5,908 bases of DNA, taken from positions 1 through 5,908 of the forward strand of contig JACXVH010000096.1 of assembly GCA_014763515.1 (NCBI GenBank), read 5' to 3'. Both the position numbers and the translations under genes were made by a program. Shown piece after piece: positions 1-5,908 of this stretch (position 1 is its first letter; every line of letters begins with the position of its first letter). The notes under the pieces were generated by a model, which saw only the letters and a program-made list of their open reading frames with translations, did no database searches and was not told the DNA's origin. The DNA is from Flavobacteriaceae bacterium (GTDB lineage: Bacteria; Bacteroidota; Bacteroidia; Flavobacteriales; Flavobacteriaceae).

Positions 1-3000
1 TCAAGAGCCCAAACCTCCATCTCTCCAAAACGCTGACCTCCGAATTGAGCTTTACCTCCTAATGGTTGTTGCGTAATTAAAGAGTAAGGTCCGATAGAAC
101 GTGCGTGCATCTTATCATCAACCATGTGACCTAATTTTAACATGTAAATTACACCCACAGTTGCCGGTTGATGGAAACGCTCTCCTGTTCCTCCATCATA
201 TAAATAAGTATGACCAAATCTTGGAATACCAGCTTCATCAGTTAAAGCATTGATTTCATCTAATGTAGCACCATCAAAGATTGGAGTAGCAAACTTTTTA
301 CCAAGTTTTAATCCTGCCCAACCTAAAACAGTTTCATAAATCTGACCAATGTTCATACGAGAAGGTACCCCTAGTGGATTTAATACGATATCAACTGGTG
401 TTCCGTCTTCTAAGAAAGGCATGTCTTCTTGACGAACAATTTTCGCAACAATACCTTTATTACCGTGACGACCTGCCATTTTATCACCTACTTTAAGTTT
501 ACGTTTTTTAGCAATATAAACTTTAGCAAGCTTTAAGATTCCTGATGGTAACTCGTCTCCTACAGTGATGGTGAATTTTTCTCTTCTTAACCATCCTTGT
601 AAGTCGTTTAACTTAATCTTGTAATTATGAACAAGTTCGTTAATTAATTTATTTGTATGTTCATCAGTTGTCCATTGACCTTTTGTTAAATGAGCAAAAT
701 CATCAACAGCCTGTAACATTTTTTTAGTGAATTTTTTACCTTTTGGTAGTACTTCTTCACCTAAATCATTGATAACACCTTGAGAAGTTTTTCCGTCAAC
801 GATAATAAATAATTTTTCAATTAATTTATCCTTTAATTCGTTGTATTTAACATCAAACTCCATTTCTAATTTATCAACGTCTTCTTTATCTTTAGAACGT
901 TTACGTTTATCTTTTACAGCTTTAGCAAATAATTTTTTGTCTAAAACTACACCACTTAATGATGGAGAAGCTTTTAATGAAGCATCTTTTACATCACCAG
1001 CCTTATCACCGAAGATTGCACGAAGTAATTTTTCTTCTGGAGTAGGATCTGATTCTCCTTTAGGAGTAATTTTACCAATTAAGATATCTCCAGGTTTTAC
1101 TTCAGCACCGATACGAATCATTCCGTTTTCATCTAAGTCTTTTGTAGCCTCTTCAGAAACGTTAGGGATATCATTAGTTAATTCTTCGTTACCTAATTTT
1201 GTATCACGTACTTCTAATGAATAATCATCAATATGGATAGATGTAAAAATATCATCACGAACTACTTTTTCAGAAATTACAATTGCATCCTCGAAGTTAT
1301 ATCCTTTCCAAGGCATGAAGGCAACTTGTAAGTTTCTACCTAAAGCTAATTCTCCATTTTGAGTTGCATAACCTTCACAAAGAACTTGACCTCTTACTAC
1401 TCTATCACCTTTTCTAACAATTGGCTTTAAGTTAATCGAAGTACTTTGGTTGGTTTTTCTGAATTTAATTAAGAAATAAGTTTTATCATCTTCGTCAAAA
1501 CTTACCATTCTTTCTTCTTCAGTTCTATCGTATTTAATAGTTACTTTTTCAGCATCTACATAAGTTACAACTCCATTACCTTCAGCATTAATTAACACTC
1601 TTGAATCTGAAGCTACTTGTCTTTCTAATCCAGTACCAACAATTGGAGCTTGAGGACGTAATAAAGGAACCGCTTGACGCATCATGTTTGATCCCATCAA
1701 TGCACGGTTCGCATCATCATGTTCTAAGAAAGGAATTAATGAAGCGGAAATTGAAGCAATTTGGTTTGGTGCAACGTCAGTATAATGAACCGTATTTGGT
1801 TCAACAACTGGGAAGTCACCTTCTTCACGAGCAATTACTCTTTCAGCAGTGATTTGACCATCAGCAGTCATTTCAATATTAGCCTGAGCAATTAATTTAC
1901 CTTCTTCTTCCTCTGCACTTAAATAGATTGGTTCATTTTTAAGATCTACAACACCGTTTTCAACTTTACGATAAGGTGTTTCGATAAATCCCATTCCGTT
2001 TACTTTTGCATAAACACCTAAAGATGAAATCAAACCAATGTTTGGTCCCTCTGGAGTTTCAATTGGACATAAACGACCATAATGCGTATAGTGAACGTCA
2101 CGAACCTCGAAACCTGCTCTTTCTCTAGATAAACCTCCAGGTCCTAAAGCGGATAAACGACGCTTGTGAGTAATCTCTGCTAATGGATTTGTTTGATCCA
2201 TGAACTGAGATAACTGGTTTGTACCAAAGAATGAATTGATTACCGATGATAATGTTTTTGCATTAATCAAATCGATTGGTGTAAACACCTCGTTATCACG
2301 AACGTTCATTCTTTCTCGAATAGTTCTTGCCATACGTGCTAAACCAACACCAAACTGAGCTGATAACTGCTCACCTACTGTTCTTACACGACGGTTTGAT
2401 AAGTGGTCGATATCATCGATTTCAGCTTTTGAATTGATTAACTCAATCAAATACTTAACGATAGTAATAATATCTTCCTTAGTTAATACTTGTTTATCCA
2501 TAGGGATATCTAAGCCTAACTTTTTATTCATTCTGTAACGACCTACATCACCTAAATTATAACGTTGATCAGAGAAGAATAATTTATCAATAATTCCTCT
2601 TGCTGTCTCTTCATCAGGTGGTTCAGCATTACGTAATTGTCTATATATATGCTCAACAGCTTCTTTTTCAGAGTTTGTTGGGTCTTTTTGTAATGTATTA
2701 TGAATAATTGTATAATCAGCTGCATGGTTATCTTCTTTATGTAATAAGATAGCTTTTACGTCTGCTTCAATAATTTCTTCTACATTGTCTTTGTCTAAAA
2801 TTGTATCACGATCTAAGATAATCTCGTTACGCTCAATAGATACTACTTCTCCAGTATCTTCGTCAACGAAATCTTCGTGCCACGTATTTAAAACACGAGC
2901 AGCTAGCCTACGACCGATATATTTTTTAATACCTGATTTAGAAACTTTGATTTCTTCTGCAAGGTCGAAAATCTCTAAAATATCTTTATCACGTTCAAAA

Positions 3001-3623
3001 CCAATTGCACGGAATAAAGTAGTTACAGGTAATTTTTTCTTTCTATCAATATAAGCGTACATTACACTATTGATATCTGTTGCGAATTCAATCCAAGAAC
3101 CTTTAAAAGGAATAATTCTTGCAGAATACAGCTTAGTACCATTAGCATGGAAAGACTGACCAAAGAAAACACCTGGTGATCTGTGTAACTGAGAAACAAC
3201 AACACGCTCAGCACCATTGATCACAAAAGTACCGCTTGGTGTCATATAAGGTATTGTTCCTAAGTATACATCTTGAACAATAGTTTCGAAATCTTCGTGT
3301 TCTGGATCAGTACAGTATAGTTTTAAACGCGCCTTTAATGGCACACTGTAAGTTAAACCTCTATCGATACACTCTTCAATAGTATAACGTGGTGGGTCTA
3401 TAAAATAATCAAGAAATTCTAATACGAATTGATTTCTTGTGTCTGTGATTGGAAAATTTTCCATGAAGGTATTATAAAGACCTTCATTGCTTCTTTCATC
3501 CGATTTCGTTTCTAACTGGAAGAAGTCTCTAAACGATTTAATCTGAATATCAAGAAAATCCGGATAATTCGGAATGTTCTTTGTTGAAGCAAAATTGATT
3601 CTTTCAGTCTGATTAGCAATCAT
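1..3623 (-). CDS. rpoB: DNA-directed RNA polymerase subunit beta, 3' end cut by window edge
   Basis: The beta subunit forms one pincer and half of the active-site cleft of RNA polymerase. The frame opens at ATG 3623–3621 (MIANQTERINFASTKN) and runs 1207 codons without a stop to the left edge. Flavobacterial beta is about 1270 residues, so roughly 62 C-terminal residues are missing. Visible landmarks include rifampicin cluster I (QLSQFMDQTNPLAEITHKRR, then LSALGPGG) with D476, H486 and S491, equivalent to E. coli D516, H526 and S531, all in the sensitive form. Others are RLCPIETPEGPNIG, the active-site FED (E778, D779), KVGDKMAGRHGNKG with K1048 and K1056, and KMHARS with H1173. A charged, probably coiled-coil segment (about 890–1010) lies where E. 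coli carries an insertion; I take it as lineage-typical. There is no Shine-Dalgarno before the ATG, only A/T-rich sequence, as is common in Bacteroidota. rpoC is expected next, outside the window. Confidence 0.99.
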   Translation of the reverse strand, partial: MIANQTERINFASTKNIPNYPDFLDIQIKSFRDFFQLETKSDERSNEGLYNTFMENFPITDTRNQFVLEFLDYFIDPPRYTIEECIDRGLTYSVPLKARLKLYCTDPEHEDFETIVQDVYLGTIPYMTPSGTFVINGAERVVVSQLHRSPGVFFGQSFHANGTKLYSARIIPFKGSWIEFATDINSVMYAYIDRKKKLPVTTLFRAIGFERDKDILEIFDLAEEIKVSKSGIKKYIGRRLAARVLNTWHEDFVDEDTGEVVSIERNEIILDRDTILDKDNVEEIIEADVKAILLHKEDNHAADYTIIHNTLQKDPTNSEKEAVEHIYRQLRNAEPPDEETARGIIDKLFFSDQRYNLGDVGRYRMNKKLGLDIPMDKQVLTKEDIITIVKYLIELINSKAEIDDIDHLSNRRVRTVGEQLSAQFGVGLARMARTIRERMNVRDNEVFTPIDLINAKTLSSVINSFFGTNQLSQFMDQTNPLAEITHKRRLSALGPGGLSRERAGFEVRDVHYTHYGRLCPIETPEGPNIGLISSLGVYAKVNGMGFIETPYRKVENGVVDLKNEPIYLSAEEEEGKLIAQANIEMTADGQITAERVIAREEGDFPVVEPNTVHYTDVAPNQIASISASLIPFLEHDDANRALMGSNMMRQAVPLLRPQAPIVGTGLERQVASDSRVLINAEGNGVVTYVDAEKVTIKYDRTEEERMVSFDEDDKTYFLIKFRKTNQSTSINLKPIVRKGDRVVRGQVLCEGYATQNGELALGRNLQVAFMPWKGYNFEDAIVISEKVVRDDIFTSIHIDDYSLEVRDTKLGNEELTNDIPNVSEEATKDLDENGMIRIGAEVKPGDILIGKITPKGESDPTPEEKLLRAIFGDKAGDVKDASLKASPSLSGVVLDKKLFAKAVKDKRKRSKDKEDVDKLEMEFDVKYNELKDKLIEKLFIIVDGKTSQGVINDLGEEVLPKGKKFTKKMLQAVDDFAHLTKGQWTTDEHTNKLINELVHNYKIKLNDLQGWLRREKFTITVGDELPSGILKLAKVYIAKKRKLKVGDKMAGRHGNKGIVAKIVRQEDMPFLEDGTPVDIVLNPLGVPSRMNIGQIYETVLGWAGLKLGKKFATPIFDGATLDEINALTDEAGIPRFGHTYLYDGGTGERFHQPATVGVIYMLKLGHMVDDKMHARSIGPYSLITQQPLGGKAQFGGQRFGEMEVWAL

Positions 3624-3806
3624 CAATGGACAATTTTTTAATTTAAAAAAAGTAATTTTGTGTTAAGTAACACTTATTTAATTCTACTTCCTTTTATACA
3701 TAATCAATACATCTTTAAAAATAAACCAGGAAAGTTAGTTCATTTTCTTTCTTCGTATTAATTAATTTTTTGTATTTAAAATACCTTATTTTTATATATG
3801 CAAAAT
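3624..3806 (-). other. AT-rich rpoB leader between the rplL hairpin and rpoB
   Basis: This stretch between the post-rplL hairpin and the rpoB start is very AT-rich and contains no ORF worth calling. On the minus strand I found no good match to the Bacteroidota promoter (TTTG near -33 with TAnnTTTG near -7). The best partial candidate is TTTG at 3804–3801 followed 17 nt later by TATTTTAA at 3783–3776, which lacks the 3' half of the -7 motif. A small palindrome, GTGTT-AAGT-AACAC, lies at 3660–3673, about 40 nt before the rpoB ATG. The region is probably a transcribed leader reached by read-through from rplL, possibly with a weak promoter. That is inference. Confidence 0.5.
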
Positions 3807-3844
3807 GGTTTAGGCCTTTGGGAATATTTCCCAAGGCCTAAACC
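3807..3844 (-). terminator. Hairpin after rplL: terminator, attenuator or processing site
   Basis: The arms at 3807–3824 and 3828–3844 are complementary over 17 base pairs, with one extra T bulged in the 3807–3824 arm and a 3-nt loop at 3825–3827. In the rplL direction the RNA begins GGUUUAGGCC and ends GGCCUAAACC. It starts 22 nt after the rplL stop and is followed by AUUUUGC, a short U-tract. An upstream A-tract (3850–3853) can pair with those U residues, and GCAAAA/TTTTGC (3800–3805 with 3850–3855) extends the stem across a small internal loop. The short U-run and the essential rpoB gene downstream argue for partial termination. E. coli has both an attenuator and an RNase III site between rplL and rpoB, so either role is possible here by analogy. 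Confidence 0.75.
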
Positions 3845-3866
3845 TAGCTTTTTGCTTAAGTTTAGC

Positions 3867-4238
3867 TTATTTAAGCTCAACAACAGCTCCTGCCTCTTCT
3901 AAAGCTTTCTTAAGACCTTCAGCCTCATCTTTAGATACTCCTTCTTTAACGTTTGCTGGAGCAGCATCTACTAAATCTTTAGCTTCTTTAAGACCTAAAC
4001 CTGTTAATTCTTTAACAGCTTTAACAACTCCTAATTTAGAAGCACCAGCATCTTTTAATACTACTGTAAACTCAGTTTGCTCAGCAGCACCAGCACCAGC
4101 ATCACCACCAGCTGCAACTACTACAGCTGCAGCTGCAGGCTCGATACCATACTCGTCTTTTAGTATTGTTGCTAATTCGTTAACTTCTTTAACTGTTAAG
4201 TTAACTAATTGTTCTGCGAATTGTTTTAAATCTGCCAT
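3867..4238 (-). CDS. rplL: 50S ribosomal protein L7/L12 (bL12)
   Basis: L7/L12 is the multi-copy stalk protein that recruits and stimulates the translational GTPases (EF-Tu, EF-G, IF2, RF3). The product is 123 residues, normal for the family. The N-terminal dimerisation and L10-binding helices cover about residues 1–33. A flexible Ala/Gly/Val-rich hinge follows (about 34–53, PAAAAVVVAAGGDAGAGAA). The globular factor-binding domain (about 55–123) carries the conserved KLGVVKAVKELTGLGLKEAK and ends in VELK. The ATG at 4238 is the only sensible start and is preceded by AAAGG with an 8-nt gap. The gene lies 63 nt after rplJ, close to the spacing in E. coli, and is followed by a strong hairpin. 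Several L12 dimers bind each L10, so rplL must be expressed more than rplJ; its better ribosome-binding sequence fits that need. Confidence 0.99.
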   Translation of the reverse strand: MADLKQFAEQLVNLTVKEVNELATILKDEYGIEPAAAAVVVAAGGDAGAGAAEQTEFTVVLKDAGASKLGVVKAVKELTGLGLKEAKDLVDAAPANVKEGVSKDEAEGLKKALEEAGAVVELK

Positions 4239-4246
4239 TTTTTCTA

Positions 4247-4251
4247 CCTTT
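4247..4251 (-). promoter_or_regulatory. Shine-Dalgarno-like AAAGG before rplL
   Basis: On the minus strand AAAGG stands 8 nt before the rplL ATG and is followed by TAGAAAAA. AAGG is complementary to the 16S rRNA anti-Shine-Dalgarno core. The starts of rplA, rplJ and rpoB have no comparable G-containing motif at a usable distance. Bacteroidota generally rely little on Shine-Dalgarno pairing and favour A-rich start contexts, and the A-run here may matter as much as the AAAGG. Confidence 0.45.
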
Positions 4252-4301
4252 AATTTTTGTAAAATATAATATTTATTTGTGCGTTCTTTTTGTATGAGGA
4301 A

Positions 4302-4796
4302 TTACTCAGCGCTTTCTTCTCCGCCTTTGTTTTGAAGAGCACCGATAACTCTTTGAGCAGGAGCTTGAAGTAATCCAATGATTTCAGCAATAACTTCAAC
4401 TCTAGACTTGATTGCTGCTAATGAATCTAACTTATCATCTCCAATGTAAATATCCTCAGTAATATAAGCTCCTTTTAAAACTGGTTTTTGACCTTTCTTA
4501 CGGAAATCTTTAATGATTTTTGCAGGCGAATTTGCCACATCAGAAATCATAATTGCAGTGTTTCCTTTTAAAGTTGAAGGTAATTCACCATAATTAGCCT
4601 CAGAAGCTTCCATTGCTTTTTCTAACAATGTGTTCTTAACAACTTCTAATTTAATACCCGCTTTAAAACAAGCTCTTCTTAAGTTTGAAGTAGTGTCTGC
4701 ATCTAGTCCTGAAATGTCTGCTAAGTATAAAACATCCACTCCCGCTAACTGTGCAGTTAAATCCTGAATAGCAATTGCTTTTTCTTCTCTAGTCAT
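4302..4796 (-). CDS. rplJ: 50S ribosomal protein L10 (uL10)
   Basis: L10 anchors the L7/L12 dimers to 23S rRNA next to L11, forming the base of the factor-binding stalk. The product is 164 residues, the usual bacterial size. The N-terminal globular RNA-binding domain (about 1–125) begins MTREEKAIAI and contains the conserved LRRACFKAGIKLEVVKNTLL (39–58) and LKGNTAIM (76–83). The C-terminal helix (about 130–157, SRVEVIAEIIGLLQAPAQRV then IGALQNK) is the docking site for L12 dimers and ends in an acidic tail. The start at ATG 4796 matches the family N-terminus. The gene begins only 25 nt after rplA, which leaves no room for a long separate L10-binding leader like that of E. coli. No Shine-Dalgarno motif lies at normal spacing (GGTAG is 16 nt or more upstream). 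Confidence 0.99.
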   Translation of the reverse strand: MTREEKAIAIQDLTAQLAGVDVLYLADISGLDADTTSNLRRACFKAGIKLEVVKNTLLEKAMEASEANYGELPSTLKGNTAIMISDVANSPAKIIKDFRKKGQKPVLKGAYITEDIYIGDDKLDSLAAIKSRVEVIAEIIGLLQAPAQRVIGALQNKGGEESAE

Positions 4797-4821
4797 GATA
4801 CTAAATATTTTTAACTACCAA

Positions 4822-5511
4822 TTATACTGCTTTAGGGTCTAAAGCGATAGCAGGACTCATAGTACTTGATAAGTGAATAGACTTAATATAAGTACCTTTT
4901 GCTGCAGTTGGTTTTAATTTGATTAATGTTTGTATAATTTCGTGAGCATTGTCATAGATTTTGTCAGCTTCGAAAGAAACTTTACCTATTCCAGCATGAA
5001 CGATTCCTGTTTTATCTACTTTAAAGTCGATTTTACCAGCTTTAACTTCAGTTACAGCTTTAGCAACATCCATAGTAACAGTACCTGTTTTAGGGTTTGG
5101 CATTAAACCACGAGGACCTAATACACGTCCTAATGGACCTAATTTACCCATAACAGCAGGCATAGTGATGATTACATCAACATCTGTCCAACCGTCTTTA
5201 ATTTTTTGTAAATATTCATCTAAACCTACGTAGTCAGCACCAGCAGCTTTTGCTTCTTCCTCCTTGTCTGGAGTTACTAATGCTAATACGCGAGTATCTT
5301 TACCAGTTCCGTGAGGTAATGTTACAACCCCTCTTACCATTTGATTCGCTTTTCTTGGATCAACTCCAAGACGTACAGCGATGTCTACAGACTCATCAAA
5401 TTTTGCAGAAGCTACAGTTTTAAGTAATGCAGAAGCATCTCTTAAAGTGTATAATCTGTTTTTTTCAATTTTTGATGCAGCCTCTTTTTGCTTTTTAGTC
5501 AATTTTGCCAT
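4822..5511 (-). CDS. rplA: 50S ribosomal protein L1 (uL1)
   Basis: L1 forms the mobile L1 stalk of the large subunit and helps release deacylated tRNA from the E site. In many bacteria it also represses its own operon by binding the mRNA near rplK. The product is 229 residues, a standard length. It opens MAKLTKKQKEAASKI and has the two-domain L1 layout: domain I from the N- and C-terminal parts (about 1–67 and 160–229), domain II in the middle. The diagnostic signature MPAVMGKLGPLGRVLGPRGL (117–136) continues into MPNPKTGTV. The RNA-binding face of domain I includes FDESVDIAVRLGVDPRKANQ (38–57). ATG 5511 gives the family N-terminus and lies 18 nt after the rplK stop. There is no clear Shine-Dalgarno, only a purine-rich AAAAGAA. 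A short perfect inverted repeat occupies its last codons. Confidence 0.99.
   Translation of the reverse strand: MAKLTKKQKEAASKIEKNRLYTLRDASALLKTVASAKFDESVDIAVRLGVDPRKANQMVRGVVTLPHGTGKDTRVLALVTPDKEEEAKAAGADYVGLDEYLQKIKDGWTDVDVIITMPAVMGKLGPLGRVLGPRGLMPNPKTGTVTMDVAKAVTEVKAGKIDFKVDKTGIVHAGIGKVSFEADKIYDNAHEIIQTLIKLKPTAAKGTYIKSIHLSSTMSPAIALDPKAV
4829..4845 (-). promoter_or_regulatory. Small inverted repeat at the end of rplA, upstream of rplJ
   Basis: GCTTTAG and CTAAAGC form a perfect 7-bp stem with a 3-nt loop. It lies in the last codons of rplA (residues ALDPKA), 5 nt before the stop codon and 32 nt before the rplJ ATG. Past one mismatch, a few more pairs (T·G, A-T, T-A) are possible toward the stop codon. 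It could shape the rplJ translation-initiation region or take part in L10 autoregulation, but a repeat this short may be coincidental in AT-rich coding sequence. Confidence 0.25.
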
Positions 5512-5529
5512 GTCTAATTCTTTTAACGA

Positions 5530-5908
5530 TTAAAAAGGAGCATCTCCTGATACTGTTATACCCATAGATCTAGCTGTTCCAGCAACCATACTCATAGCTT
5601 TCTCAATTTCGAAAGCATTTAAGTCAGCCATTTTGTCTTCAGCGATAGTTCTAATTTGATCCCATGTAACATTAGCTACTTTTTTACGATTTGGTTGACC
5701 TGAACCAGACTTAACTTTAGCTGCTTCTAATAATTGAATAGCAGCTGGTGGCGTTTTAACAACAAAGTCAAAAGACTTGTCTTTATACACAGTAATTTGT
5801 ACTGGTAAAACTTTGCCAGGTTTATCTTGTGTTCTAGCATTAAATTGCTTACAAAACTCCATGATGTTAACCCCAGCAGCCCCCAAAGCAGGTCCAACCG
5901 GTGGCGAC
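5530..5908 (-). CDS. rplK: 50S ribosomal protein L11 (uL11), 5' end cut by window edge
   Basis: L11 binds the GTPase-associated region of 23S rRNA at the stalk base and is part of the thiostrepton/micrococcin target. The visible frame covers 125 residues plus the TAA stop at 5530–5532. The typical length is about 145, so around 20 N-terminal residues are outside the window. The fragment opens with SPPVGPALGAAGVNIMEF, whose prolines belong to the N-terminal antibiotic-binding domain. The C-terminal rRNA-binding domain follows (from about fragment residue 55), with KTPPAAIQLLEAA, KKVANVTWDQI and the family signature GTARSMGITVSG near the end. A TTG at 5886–5884 could be mistaken for a start, but it encodes the internal Leu of PALGAAG. 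The gene precedes rplA by 18 nt, the usual rplK–rplA pair. In other bacteria the L1 autoregulatory site lies near the rplK start, which is not visible here. Confidence 0.99.
   Translation of the reverse strand, partial: SPPVGPALGAAGVNIMEFCKQFNARTQDKPGKVLPVQITVYKDKSFDFVVKTPPAAIQLLEAAKVKSGSGQPNRKKVANVTWDQIRTIAEDKMADLNAFEIEKAMSMVAGTARSMGITVSGDAPF

Noticed and set aside
841..1224. Plus-strand ORF of 127 codons inside rpoB
   Set aside because: It is antisense to an uninterrupted, strongly conserved rpoB frame. Its Ser-rich translation is the complement of Lys/Glu-rich beta sequence and resembles no family I know.
1601..1852. Plus-strand ORF of 83 codons inside rpoB
   Set aside because: It is a shadow of the conserved beta segment around NRALMGSNMMRQAVPLLRPQ, with no promoter, start context or recognisable product.
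2785..3054. Plus-strand ORF of 89 codons inside rpoB
   Set aside because: It is a shadow of the beta N-terminal half, with low-complexity Ser/Ile/Lys composition and no independent support.
3660..3673. Small palindrome GTGTT-AAGT-AACAC ahead of rpoB
   Set aside because: A 5-bp AT-rich stem is too weak and too likely by chance to call as a regulatory element on its own.
3776..3804. Possible rpoB promoter, TTTG then TATTTTAA on the minus strand
   Set aside because: The -7 element lacks the TTTG end, the spacing of 17 is at the short limit, and AT-rich sequence gives such partial matches often. It is not called as a promoter.
3854..3876. GCTTAA / TTAAGC inverted repeat spanning the rplL stop
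   Set aside because: It has only six pairs around an 11-nt loop, far weaker than the adjacent 17-bp hairpin.
4254..4280. AT-only inverted repeat and TATATTTT promoter-like string between rplJ and rplL
   Set aside because: There is no -33 TTTG at suitable distance and the stem is purely A/T. Both are expected by chance in this composition.
5884..5886. TTG as the start of rplK, giving a 118-residue L11
   Set aside because: The frame stays open upstream to the window edge and encodes SPPVGPA, the conserved L11 N-terminal domain. The TTG is the internal Leu of PALGAAG, so the true start is outside the window.
1..5908. A novel defence, mobile or biosynthetic system
   Set aside because: Every long open frame with coding support is a standard operon gene in standard order. 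I found no array of direct repeats, transposase, integrase, foreign-looking gene or unexplained gap above 243 nt.

Overview
This window is one gene cluster, transcribed entirely on the minus strand: the ribosomal-protein / RNA-polymerase operon rplK–rplA–rplJ–rplL–rpoB. In transcription order it runs from a 5'-truncated rplK (right edge), through complete rplA (L1), rplJ (L10) and rplL (L7/L12), to an rpoB (RNA polymerase beta) that lacks only about the last 60 codons (left edge). The DNA is AT-rich. RpoB, L1, L10, L11 and L12 all read like Flavobacteriaceae (Bacteroidota) proteins: the RpoB N-terminus MIANQTERINFASTKN, a predicted full beta length near 1270 residues, and generally weak or absent Shine-Dalgarno sequences all fit. 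I cannot resolve the genus.

Layout: rplK (5530–5908, partial), 18-nt gap, rplA (4822–5511), 25-nt gap, rplJ (4302–4796), 63-nt gap, rplL (3867–4238), 243-nt gap, rpoB (1–3623, partial). I translated the rpoB frame triplet by triplet from 3623 to 3 and found no in-frame stop or frameshift. The only sizeable non-coding stretch is rplL–rpoB. It begins with a strong, nearly perfect hairpin 22 nt after the rplL stop and continues as about 180 nt of AT-rich leader with no convincing promoter.

Function: L11, L1, L10 and L12 build the two mobile stalks of the large ribosomal subunit (the L1 stalk at the E site; the L10–L12 stalk on the L11 base, where translation factors bind). rpoB, with rpoC expected just beyond the left edge, encodes the catalytic core of RNA polymerase. 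The hairpin after rplL sits where Escherichia coli has an attenuator and an RNase III site that lower rpoBC expression relative to the ribosomal proteins, so a similar role is a reasonable inference.

I see no mobile element, CRISPR array, tRNA, rRNA or novel gene system. The long plus-strand ORFs inside rpoB are antisense shadows. This is a conserved housekeeping region, and the observations worth a second look are regulatory details at the gene junctions.
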